Shown here piece after piece: positions 54,259 to 64,000 of a stretch of 64,000 bases of DNA (position 1 is the first letter of the stretch; every line of letters starts with the position of its first letter). A program made the translations under genes and the position numbers. Origin of the DNA: Steinernema hermaphroditum (Eukaryota; Nematoda; Chromadorea; Rhabditida; Steinernematidae); contig CM059622.1 in NCBI GenBank assembly GCA_030435675.1, positions 11,656,001-11,720,000 on the forward strand, written 5' to 3'. The notes under the pieces were generated by a model, which was not told the origin of the DNA, made no database searches, and worked only from the letters and a program-made list of their open reading frames with translations.

Positions 54259-54925
54259 CATCTAGAGGATTACGTTTGTTTTCAAGTTGCATGGAAACAT
54301 TTCGCGATGTTCGAGGTCCATGAGCCGCTTAAAATTCTCTGCGCAAACATGTCGTATGTGGGAATCTTGGGCTGAGGCTAAAGGTGATATTGAGGGACGC
54401 TGTAAATGTTAACTTCTTGCATTTTGGAGTTTACTGTTCTGCGCTATTATAAAATAAGAATAACGGTTTTCTATGATAAATGATCCCGGTTTAGCTATTT
54501 TGACGCTACTTCTGTTTCGAAAATCTGTTTACGAGAGGAATCAGATTGTTTGTGCTGCAATTGTAGTAAACATTGTATTAAGTAGATAATCTCGTGCTGT
54601 TTGGTGTGCATAGAATCCATATCAATCCGCTGAAATGCTCAAGCATTTGCAGCCAGATGAACTGAAGAGAGCACTCATAACTTGGATGACTTAGTGGTCG
54701 ACGTCAAGCAGTGGACCGCCTCCAAGAACAGCAGCTTCTTCGCCCACGGTATGACTTCAAACAAATGAATAAATGTATAGTCGAAACTGATGGTAAATAT
54801 ATTACGGAGTAAACGTCTTTCTTGAATGTTGTTGTTTATGTTCAATAAAACATGTGCAAAAAATCCGTATTAATTAGGCACCAGTCCAATACATTTTTTA
54901 TAACTTATAGCAAATCTTTTACTGA
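54259..54925. other. Intergenic, no gene seen
   Basis: No supported feature. It lies between the promoter of the Gly-rich gene and the 3' end of the next minus-strand gene. Confidence 0.35.
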
Positions 54926-55507
54926 TCAGTACACTGTTTTAACGTAGCGCTCCACGCCACGCTTATCAACATGAACGATAGCTTTCCACACACCGTCTGA
55001 ATAAATGTTACATTTATTATTAGGATCAAAAACTGGCTTCAAAGAAAGCAGCTGCACCATTGTTTTCCAGTACCTATCGACTGAAATGTTGTTAGCGATA
55101 GCGTGTTTGTAATAGTGGCTAGCAAAACAAAGATCTTCGTTAAATTGTAGTCGCGACAGGTGTCTCCGACGAACTGCATCTAGTTCTCTTAGCACGCGGT
55201 TCAACTCGTCTTCTACATCCTGTAGATGAGCACCAAAATTGGTGCCGATCATATTTATTAGAAAATATTCCCGAACGAATATCAGAACCGCTGTCCAATT
55301 ATGAACATTATTGGTGATGGTTCTTCTGCTGCGAAGTACATTCTGGAACACCGTAGTTACAGTTGCCGTTACGGTCATAGTGAAAATCCAGCTGGGACTC
55401 TGCATCTCTTCTTTCCTCAACTCAGTGATTTCCCATGGCTGAGCTCTGCTCAGAACTGACCGTGTTGCTGAGTCAGCTTGGTTTATAAGACTAGTTATGC
55501 TCATCAT
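54926..55507 (-). CDS. Unidentified 193-aa protein
   Basis: A single open frame on minus from ATG 55507. The N-terminal half has two weakly hydrophobic stretches (SWIFTMTVTATVTTVFQNV; NWTAVLIFVREYFLINMIG). The middle, LQDVEDELNRVLRELDAVRR, is a likely short coiled coil. The C-terminal half has two Cys and ends KRGVERYVKTVY. No family recognised. It starts 90 bp after the stop of the upstream minus-strand gene, close enough for a nematode operon, though no clear SL2-type acceptor is seen and AATAAA overlaps the first ATG (CCTAATAAATGATG). Confidence 0.5.
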   Translation of the reverse strand: MMSITSLINQADSATRSVLSRAQPWEITELRKEEMQSPSWIFTMTVTATVTTVFQNVLRSRRTITNNVHNWTAVLIFVREYFLINMIGTNFGAHLQDVEDELNRVLRELDAVRRRHLSRLQFNEDLCFASHYYKHAIANNISVDRYWKTMVQLLSLKPVFDPNNKCNIYSDGVWKAIVHVDKRGVERYVKTVY

Positions 55508-55596
55508 TTATTAGGAACAAAATTTATAAAGGTAAAATTACCACAGGAAAAACATAGTACAACGATTTTATGTGCCCTGATTCTCATTAAGATAAA

Positions 55597-56492
55597 TTAA
55601 ACAGCTGATTTCAGCTTGGGAAGGTACTGTCTGAAGACCTCAGACTGCTTGTTGCGATAGTTGGTGATCGTTTCCGGGTTGCCTTTGTAGTGATCCTCAT
55701 AACAAATCTTCATAACAAGCATCTAAAACAGCAGTTGGATTGACGTCGATTGGAACTGGAACCTACGTAGACGGTGAACTCCAGCTGAGCGACTTTGGGG
55801 CCGACCTCCTTTCGTTGTTCTTCGGTGCAAAAGCGTTTATCGGTGATGTCGAGAGATTTCTTTACATGTTCAGTATCGATGTATTTGACGTTGTGCTAGA
55901 AATGATATTTCATGGAAGGATTAAAGAGGGGACCTACAGTCCAAGAATAGGGATCAGTGCCGAAGTGACACTTGTCGTGGGCGATTTTGTGCGAGTCCTT
56001 GTGCATGGAGAAGATAAGGGTCTCAGCGTTGGTGAGAAAGTAGGTAGTGGTGTTCTCACTCTTCTATAAAGAAAGTGCATTCATTTCATCCTAGAAGAAC
56101 TAGTTCTCACCCGGACAAAGTCATTGGTGAGAGGACAAGGGAGACTGTTCAACTCCTGCAGATAGTTGTCCCTGAGTACCGTGAATTGGTGCGCGAGCTC
56201 ATAGCCGGCCTTTTGGAAGACCGCCTATGTTAGACAGTTAGGTTACTGAATATCATGCTAGACTCACCGGTTGCTGGAGGTGATCCTTGAAGTAGTTCCA
56301 GTAATGAACTGCTTGGACTACCTCGTCGATCAGTTTGAGATCGTCGTTGATGTCCTTAAACTTGGACAGTTCGGCCAACTTCTTTGCGATGTTGTCCACT
56401 TCTTTTGCGACCTCATCGATTGATTTTTTTGGAGCTCGTGATTCCGAAAGTGCGAGCAGACAGAGCAATAGGATCGCTGAGTAGGAAAACAT
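55597..56492 (-). CDS. Unidentified secreted protein, 239 aa, five exons
   Basis: Minus exons 56492-56268, 56224-56111, 56063-55938, 55895-55767 and 55722-55597; every junction is phase 0 with short (about 42-46 nt) introns. Signal peptide MFSYSAILLLCLLALSESRA, then an amphipathic helical part (SIDEVAKEVDNIAKKLAELS), YFKDHLQQP|AVFQKAGYELAHQ, NSLPCPLTNDFVR, DKCHFGTDPYSW, TDKRFCTEEQRKE, VMKICYEDHY and a basic end LPKLKSAV. Four Cys, spaced widely, could form two disulphides. The pattern resembles helical secreted nematode proteins but I cannot match a named family. Confidence 0.72.
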
Positions 56493-57529
56493 TCTGAAAA
56501 TAGCAATTGAATGCTTCAGCTAAGATTAAGGAACATTCAGTTCTAATCGCACATCGGTGGAAATGAAACAGAGTCAAACTCTGAGAGCAAGTGGCTTCGC
56601 GATGTTACACCGGCACTTTCTCAATTGCAACTTTTTCATTGAAAACAGGTTTTCGTAGCCGTGCACTCTCGTTCCACCTTCCTGTGCTGTTCTCTTAGGC
56701 AATAAACAGGGCAATACGTACAGGTCACTGCTGTACCGGGACCACTGGTTCGGTGCACTGAAAACTGACCAGTTGCTTGACATGTACTCGTTGATGGTTC
56801 CAGGACGAAGTGGCTAAAATTGGCCAGTTTTTATCCGAAAACATCTAACTTGCAAGGATTTGTCTCAGAAGCCATTTCTCTAGGGAAAAGCCGGCCTAAA
56901 GCCCGGTTTTTTTCCTAAATCCGGGAAAAGAGCATAGTTTTAAAAAAAGCGTGCGGTTCACTTTTTTTGGAGTACACTATAAAAGTAGGGAATGTCGTCA
57001 GCTGTCTTCGATACTTGTGCGCCAGCATTGGAGACTCCAATCCGTGTGACGCAGATGGAACCGATCATGATTCATCAATCTTGGATCATACTCTATTTTT
57101 TTGTCAGTGTACGGTGACAATCAGGGATGCGCAATGCGCGATTAGCTTACATTTTAAGAGGGAGGACGTTAAATTAAAACAACGTTATCGCAGTGAACTG
57201 TTTTAACTGAACAACCCCATATTTGGCCATCAATTTATTCCATCGATCAACTCCCCATCATATTTTCGTCCCGCCGTCTTGTCCTGAGTGTTCCAGTCAT
57301 CTTTTCAATGGCCTTACGCACCAACGGTGCATTGTTATTACCGCCAATTGACTCCATTGTTTCCGAACTACATTCGCAGTGTAAAAGTACATAGAGCAAA
57401 AATTATTCGATATAGTGTCATATGATGATCAGCACCAGGAACATGAGAAACATCAATGCTTAATTTTATTATTGAACCGGAAACGCCCACGATATTCACC
57501 GAAGATTCGTGGTTTACGCAGTTGTTTCG

Positions 57530-57602
57530 GGAATTCTTGCCGAACCGAGATGCGTGGAGCAGCAATTCATATGCTACAGCATCTCGGTTCGGCAAGAATT
57601 CC
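57530..57602. repeat. Perfect 24-bp inverted repeat
   Basis: Arms 57530-57553 (GGAATTCTTGCCGAACCGAG + ATGC) and 57579-57602 are exact reverse complements around a 25-nt spacer. Exact arms in otherwise non-conserved DNA suggest a recent origin. Confidence 0.7.
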
Positions 57603-60194
57603 TGCACATTCCAGATTCAAGTCACCGGATCTGCTGATTTTCTGCTCGAATAGAATCGAACAGAAGACTTATACCGTGTGAGCGAAGTGCCAGAAAAATT
57701 TCGAGCAGCGCCGTGCGAGAGGGAGACGTACAAGGCGGATTTTATCGTGTCGATTTATTGTATTGATGATGATTGTTTGGTGTTTCAGCTTGTTTATATC
57801 GCCTATGTGTTATTTGCTGTTGTTTTGGACAAGTCCTAAATAAAGATCGGTCAGTGTAAGGGCTATGATGCCCACGATTAAGATCAACAGAGCGGTCTTG
57901 GACCAGTTGATGAAATACTTTTTCAATTAATGGGAAAACTGATGTATGTGGGAAACTCTGAGAGTTCTAGTACCAGAGTTCTGCGGCTTCAACTGTCGTG
58001 TGAGGAAAGCGGAGGGTGCCAGGGAAGCCGGTAATGTTGCAGCGAGGGGCAGCGAAGAATGCGGGCGTGCATGTGATTAGTCCGGCCTTCTAGGAGATTA
58101 TGTATTGATGTGCAGTGATGGTACTCCCCTTGGGACAAACTCAGCATATTTTTCTGCACACTACGTCGCTCCTACTATTCCATTACTTAAGTACTTGGTC
58201 TTACAAACGGTTTTTCAGAAGATTTTCGACCGCCGAACCCCAAGGACCATGGAAAAGCCACCGCTCTCCGGAAACCACAAGACGAAATCGCTCTCCGAAT
58301 TCTACCAGCCATCATCAGAAAGCATTCGAAAGTCTCTGTCGTCTGCCCACACTCGCATACCTAAATTTATCTCTTTTGGAACTAGATTTTGCGAAGGAAG
58401 CTGCACTTATCGCTATCAGTATGCACTAATTAGATTAAGCACTCATTAGGCACTAATCTATCTGACATTACTTACGCCAATAGTTTCAAGTTTAAAGTGA
58501 ACCGCAGTTCAACACTTTGTACAATCTTATGTGACTGATAATTCTTCTTTGCCTTCTATCATAGCAGCAAACTTTTAACAATTACAGTAATTTTGAATAT
58601 ATGATCGGTGATGCACTTAATAAACCCAACATGTACCTGTAAATAGCATAGATTTTTTTTGTACCTGTAAGTAACATAGATTCAACACCCTAATGACATA
58701 TGAGTAGACATACTTTCCCTGCAGAAACGTTAAGTGTATACTAAAATAATGTTATTTTCTAAAAGTTGTTACCACCATTTTCTTAAAAGGGCACGAAAAA
58801 TACTTAATTGCGTTATGCCTCATCCGCGTCCCGCGGTTTTTGCGATGCTGGTTAATGACCATCTACATATCGGTGACATGTTTTCTTAAAGTCGTGTAAA
58901 GTCGTGATCTTAAACTGAATTTAGTAACAGCTTGTATGTTGTGCCATAAGCTGGAGATTTAATCAGTTCTCATCAAGCGATGGATAATGGAGTTTCCTAG
59001 CCGTTGTGATGCCAGTAATTAGTCTAAATTCCTAATTTAGTCCGTACTCAAGTCTCTAGGTATGTGCCAGTGCGGTCGTTTCTCGCGACCGCAACCTCAA
59101 ATCTATAGAAACAAGTCTTGCCCTGGTACGATATTATCTTATGTGCTGAACACATGACCAGTGACGGCGCTTGTACAATTAAAGGCATGTCGTGTAGCTG
59201 GTTGAGACAAATGAAGAATCCTAACGACGGAAGACATCCTTCTTTCGACGGAGAACAGCTTCCTATTCCTGTTAGGAATAAAATCTCTAGGTACCCAGAC
59301 TTTTGTGTCTGCCATTATTCCATGGCTTGTCGACCCGCTGGAAAGGACTGCCAGGTGTAAACCGGGTAGAACAGACTTCTGAAATGAACGCTACTTCGCG
59401 ACATTCAGCGTTTGCTGTTCTGGACTAGAGCACCTGTCACAACACACGGTACACAAGTGCCCTTCTCGACTAGGAGGCTCGAGCCGAGTCACATCGTGTT
59501 TCGCACCTGCCTTATTTTCGCCCCGTTTTTAGTACATCTAAATGTGAAAGCTGGGAAGTCTTTCTGTTACAAAAATAGGTCAACATCTCCCCTGAGAATG
59601 AGATCAGTAAGCCTTTGAGGACCTATTCGAGAATGTTAAAAGTTTAATGCTTTCTCCATATCTATAATCAGTAATATCGCGCTCACCACATTTCCTATCC
59701 AGCATGATTTGTCGAGACAAGTGTAATGTCATTTCCCACGCCCATGAGTGGGTCTTTTTATTAAGCACATACCGTTGTTTTGCGCTAACCTAATCGTACC
59801 ACAATGCACTGAAGTAGTTGTTGTGAACTTCTTAACTATATAAGCGCAAAGATTCTGGGAATTAAGTAGGTTGATTTACTTTCGTTTATCCTTGCCAATG
59901 AAATCTATTAGAGTTTTTAGGACCTTTCTCTAGTCCTTTTGTTGTGAGCGGCACTTGAAGCTGGCAACTGAATATACTATTTGGAAACTCCGTGAGAGTG
60001 TTGGGACTCTAGTTCGTGTCTAGGATTCGGACGCTTAGATCTTCATTGAATAGCATCAAATAGGATAGGAAGCGGCTGCCAACGGCGAGCTCTCCCGCAC
60101 AAGAGATTAACCAACAGGCGGCGAGATCGTTTCCGTGAGAGCCTTATGTTTTCCTGATTTTTTTTTTCTTTCGAAAATCCAAGATCTCGATTTT

Positions 60195-60370
60195 CAGTCC
60201 AAGTGTAGTCTATGAGTATGAACAATAAATAAGTAGCAAATCATTGTATAGGGTGAGAGTTCGCTGTACTGAACAAAGCGCCATTCAATTTTGCCGAAAT
60301 TGTAAATATGGCGAAAAAAAGGAATGTTTACCAAGTGTTCCATTTTCAATGCACCGACCCAATAGATTAA
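60195..60370 (-). mobile_element. Mariner-type MITE terminal copy
   Basis: TCATTGTATAGGGTGAGAGT, AAATTGTAAATATGGCGAAA and TTTTCAATGCACCGACCCAA resemble, inverted, the first 150 bp of the 8.12-9.02 kb element and the 51.2-51.36 kb copy. Confidence 0.5.
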
Positions 60371-62925
60371 GCGACCACAATGAACGCTTTCCAATCATCA
60401 CCAACCCAATATTTTGATTATGAAATCAGCATTATAAGTACTAAAAATATCCGGCGTTCCACTGACCTTTCCCACTTTGTTTTGAATTAAATCAGAACAA
60501 GTGAAACATATATGTTATTAATAAAGTTTGTTATCAACAGAATTCGCTTCAGCTGTTCTGAAGGAAGTCCGAATTGAACGCAACCGTAACCGTTCGTCTA
60601 CGACTTCACCTAATTCCTTAATGATGTTCTGGGAACACTAGGACACGGTGTGAGCTGTTTTTCTTCTGAAAACTTCTCTTGTTTTCGTCACCATAAACTC
60701 ATTCTGCCTGAGAAGTTCTGAATTCAAAGAAACTGATTCCCAGCAGTTAATTGTTGTTTTTACCAAACGAAAACATTCAGGGGTCTCTTAAAGAAAGCTC
60801 CTCGTAATGCCCTTGCTAAATCGGGTACAAGCAGCTAGACTCTCCCAGGCAGTTCCTTTATTGTGTGTTATTAGGTTCTCAGTACGGTAACCAGTTTTTT
60901 CGTAACTTGCTTTTTGGCAATATTTACCAATATTCATTCTAGTTGCACTGGACGTCTGCTCAGCCGTTTTTTAGAATGGCGAAAGTTTAAACATACATAT
61001 TTCACAGATTCTATGAATTATGAATTGCAGATACAATCACCTACATGCAAGTTGTCCTCAGAAGGGAACTTCACGAATCATTTCCGAAGGCAATCGTGAC
61101 AAACGTGAAAATAAACGAAACCGATCGTACTCACGATGTGATTCGCCGAGCGGCTGTCTAGTCTAAAATTCTCTAAAGTGACCTTTTTGAGATATTTTGT
61201 ACACAGGGAATTTCGATTGTATACGCATTGCGTAGAATACCTAAAATGTGGTTCTAGTTTTCCACATTCTCAGAAATTATGACAAATTTCAAAGTTAAAT
61301 ATCAGCCGATTTCACATTTTGTAGTTGCTCGTTGCCGATCATTTATGCTTTGGACCTTCGTTTTTTAGTTGTTATTACAGCAACACCAAACTCACCCATG
61401 TCATTCCGAACTTCTGAAGTTTGCGCCTCGAGCTGAAAATTGGCGCACGTGCAGGCTTTATTCATTTTGGACGATAATCCCAAAAGGGTGTTGGCTTATA
61501 CGCGTACATGACCACGTAAACACTTCTTGAAAGTTAAGCGAATGGGTGCACTAGTATCAGCATGCTCAGTGACCATACGGTTTCTGTCTGTATGGTTAAA
61601 CCGGCAAGTCTCTTGTTTATCTGTTTGTTGACGACGGTTCGACTGCCTCCGACCATCCAAGTATAGAAGAGCTATGATATTATGATATGCATGAGAGACC
61701 TATCAGACCTGTCCTGTATGAAGCAATCAGTAATGTTTGTTTTTCTGTGAACTCTGCAGGACAATCAGGTCATTCCAGGTCATTCCAATGCTAGTCATAA
61801 ACGTTTCCTATTTAAATAGAACAAACAATCAGACTGGAATCGTGGCGATACCTTCGTAGACACTTCGTATTTCTCTACTATCGTTTAATGCTCTTATATC
61901 AGGTAACTTCCAAAAGTTATCCAATCCATTTCTGCTCGATCGACACGTAACACTTGGAGTGGTTCCCTTTTCAGTGGGAATGTCGTTCCATTTTCTCACC
62001 CTCGCTTTTTGCTGCTTGACATGTCCGCGCGCTTTGAGGCAGAACCAATACAGCGTTTTGTTGTCGACGAGCCTTTTCGTTGTTGTGCTATTGCCAACGC
62101 ATAATTATCTTTCAGAGATCAGTTTGACGAACTATAAAAAAGCAAAACAAGTCTAGCAGCTGGAAGTAGTATTTGTTTTTTTTCGGCAATTCAACGTATC
62201 ACTATGTTTTTTGCCACAAAGTATAGTAGATATAAGGATCGCGGACAGCCTAATATTATTTCAGATAATAAATTATATTACGAGAAAGCCGAGTGTAATA
62301 AAATAAGGTTAGAGTTAGAGCGAAGCTGGGTGTTAATTCGTGCCAGGTTGTGTAGTTGGAGCCCACTCTTTGCGCAGATTCCAGCATGAGGCACATATCG
62401 AAAGATTCGTGCCTTGACGCGGTCCTTTTCGAGCAGCTTCATCCTGAGCAAAATCGAATCGGTGATGATCTGATTTCTCACGTATTTCTGAATATTGCCC
62501 GGCATTATGTTTTTCAACCTTAACCAATTGTATTTTTTTGCGATAGTCCATCCGAGAATTTCAGCTTTATGTATTCAATTTTGAACTTCATAGATTGTCA
62601 AATATCACCCGTTTTCTTGTTAGTTGCATACATTTCTCGGAATTTTCGGCTGCTGTTAATGCAATTCTAGTCAATAATTCACATTCGATAAAAACAGCAG
62701 ATTTCTAGGGATTACGTCGTCAAGAACCAATTTGGTGTCGACCGCTTTTTAGTGCTATCACACTTCCGTGATGTCATAGCTACTAGAAAGTAAGCGCAGT
62801 GATTGGGTGTGTCATACAAATAGATGTGTAATTTGTTGACTACTTGCGCACTTACCGTGATGGCCTCCGTCTTCAGAGTACGCATGTTTCACTCCAGTTT
62901 AAGCCATTTTCAGCCAATCATCACG

Positions 62926-63930
62926 ATGAACACCTTTCTCCTCTTACACTACATGTCCACACTTGTCAACCTATTCATTAACTGCTTCACCCTATTCATC
63001 ATCTTCAAAAGAACGCCGGCGAATATGAGAAACGTTGCAGCAACAGTCCTCAATATCATTATTTGGAATTTTGCCGGGAATATTACCTGGGGCATTATGC
63101 CCTTCTATCCCCTGTTTCCCCTCAATTGCTACCAAATTGGCGGTCCTTTCGGTCGTCTACTTTCCAAATACGACCTCGGCAAGTATGGTTTCATACTGAT
63201 TGTGTTATTCTTCTTGAACGCCTGTGTGGGAGTCCAACTTTCTTTCCAATTTCGGTGGATCCAAATCGCCCTTAAGGAGAGAGTCCAGAACATGAACAAG
63301 TGGTGGGCCTACATCTACAGCGCATCCACCCATTTCTGGGCTTCTGCCCTGTTTTACTGGCTGTCGCAGCGAATGTTTCTCTCGCCACAGGACTACCCTG
63401 ACTTCGACCAAGCCTACAATACCACCCCCGTATTCTGCATGACCCCCGAAAGGTCGCATTTCGTCGCCATGCTCACTGTCATTGTGGTCTCTGTTCTCTT
63501 CGCTTCCGCCGTCATCATAGTGCTCGTGTACCTCTGCTACCGCTCGCTCTACAATCAACGTGTCACACTGACAAGTCGAACGATGAAGATGCAGAAGACG
63601 TTCCTGAAGAACCTGATAATATTGGCACACATCTCTATTTTGCTCGGCGCAGTCGCGTGTACATTCGCCTGGGCAGGATACTTCTTCCACACTCCCAATC
63701 TAGAAGTGCTCTGCGTTACGGCGATGCTGGTTGTTGTGAATCACGGAACCATCTTCGACATAGCGACTCTTGTCATTTTCCGCTACTACAAGAACGCCGC
63801 ACTATTGTTCATTAAGAGAGCTCTACGAATGATTGGCCTTCAAGCGACTCCCATATTTCCTTCGATCGTCACGGCCCGCGAGTCAACCAACACTACGAGT
63901 CATGGAACGGCGCGCAGATCCATACCGTAG
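62926..63930 (+). CDS. SRH-like chemosensory 7TM receptor
   Basis: Intronless, 334 aa from the chosen start. LFINCFTLFIIFKRTPANMR carries the TPxxMR motif after TM1, then VLNIIIWNFAGNITWGI, QLSFQFRWIQIAL after TM3, KMQKTFLKNLIILAHISILL before TM6, and VVVNHGTIFDIATL with RYYKNAALLF at TM7. The ATG at 62926 lies 12 nt behind CATTTTCAG (ending 62913), a likely SL acceptor; the upstream in-frame ATG at 62824 would lie in the outron and add an unconserved N-terminus. Length then equals the paralogue at 44593-45591. Confidence 0.85.
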   Translation: MNTFLLLHYMSTLVNLFINCFTLFIIFKRTPANMRNVAATVLNIIIWNFAGNITWGIMPFYPLFPLNCYQIGGPFGRLLSKYDLGKYGFILIVLFFLNACVGVQLSFQFRWIQIALKERVQNMNKWWAYIYSASTHFWASALFYWLSQRMFLSPQDYPDFDQAYNTTPVFCMTPERSHFVAMLTVIVVSVLFASAVIIVLVYLCYRSLYNQRVTLTSRTMKMQKTFLKNLIILAHISILLGAVACTFAWAGYFFHTPNLEVLCVTAMLVVVNHGTIFDIATLVIFRYYKNAALLFIKRALRMIGLQATPIFPSIVTARESTNTTSHGTARRSIP

Positions 63931-63934
63931 TTTC

Positions 63935-63940
63935 AATAAA
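63935..63940 (+). terminator. Polyadenylation signal AATAAA
   Basis: AATAAA starts 4 bp after the stop codon region of the last receptor (stop ends 63930), implying an extremely short 3' UTR; a second AATAATAAAC follows near 63968. Confidence 0.5.
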
Positions 63941-64000
63941 ATCTATTTTTACGATGTGTGCTTTATAATAATAAACTGAGAATGTCATATCCGCAAATCG

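Larger units (their letters stand above)
56493..62925. other. Gene-poor 6.4 kb
   Basis: No firm gene. Weak candidates only: 58215-58449 (+), behind a good GTTTTTCAG acceptor, reads EKPPLSGNHKTKSLSEFYQP in one frame and LSLLELDFAKEAALI in another; 59118-59357 (+) has several Cys (for example CVCHYSMACRPAGKDC) and ends at a CAG/GTGTAA donor-like site. A direct repeat GTACCTGTAA(A/G)TA.CATAGATT lies at about 58630-58682. A solo mariner-type end TTAACTGAACAACCCCATAT is at about 57200. Confidence 0.35.

Noticed and set aside
58105..59360. Two candidate exons (58215-58449 and 59118-59357).
   Set aside because: A good acceptor and a cysteine-rich piece are visible, but no consistent gene model or homologue; left as notes only.
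63205..63690. 161-codon minus-strand frame.
   Set aside because: Antisense of the intact SRH-like receptor.

Overview
The window is nuclear DNA of a nematode. Most protein genes are broken by very short introns (38-52 nt, a few 60-63 nt) ending in TTTCAG/TTTAG-type acceptors. The gene families are nematode-typical: large chemosensory 7TM receptor families and a cuticle collagen with the nematode N-terminal domain. Several start codons lie just behind an isolated splice acceptor, as expected for spliced-leader trans-splicing. I cannot name the species.

Layout. 1-0.5 kb: end of a Ulp1-type protease gene, probably transposon-borne. 1.2-13.3 kb: five receptor genes of one SRT-like subfamily (4 plus, 1 minus), separated by a decayed mariner and a mariner-type MITE. 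14.2-21.8 kb: a tandem duplication of a composite A-B unit. Each A and B block carries a two-exon gene for a 39-residue protein with a shared C-terminal exon; one A copy is split by a tRNA-derived SINE-like insertion. 22-25 kb: MITE copies and a cuticle collagen (minus). 25.8-35 kb: four more SRT-like receptors and a papain-family cysteine protease with six exons. 37.5-43.5 kb: three minus-strand paralogues for secreted peptide precursors, interleaved with a long inverted repeat, a mariner relic and a fifth micro-gene. 43.6-45.6 kb: a receptor fragment and an intact SRH-like receptor. 46.6-53.3 kb: three receptors of a second SRT-like subfamily plus a 51-residue secreted peptide. 53.6-56.5 kb: a Gly/Ala-rich secreted protein and two closely spaced unidentified genes. 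56.5-62.9 kb: gene-poor. 62.9-63.9 kb: a second SRH-like receptor.

Together this is a chemoreceptor-rich, fast-evolving region with recent local duplications. The two most interesting systems are (1) a family of apparent neuropeptide/peptide-hormone precursors (37.5, 41.7 and 43.2 kb) with a conserved signal peptide, a Trp-containing basic N-terminal peptide, a conserved phase-1 intron, a KR cleavage site and a C-terminal F-[PA]-H-x-x-L-G amidation-type end; and (2) a family of 39-residue micro-genes (15.7, 17.1, 19.0, 21.3 and 40.2 kb). I recognise neither as a named family. All exon models were read by eye from the sequence; nothing was searched against a database.
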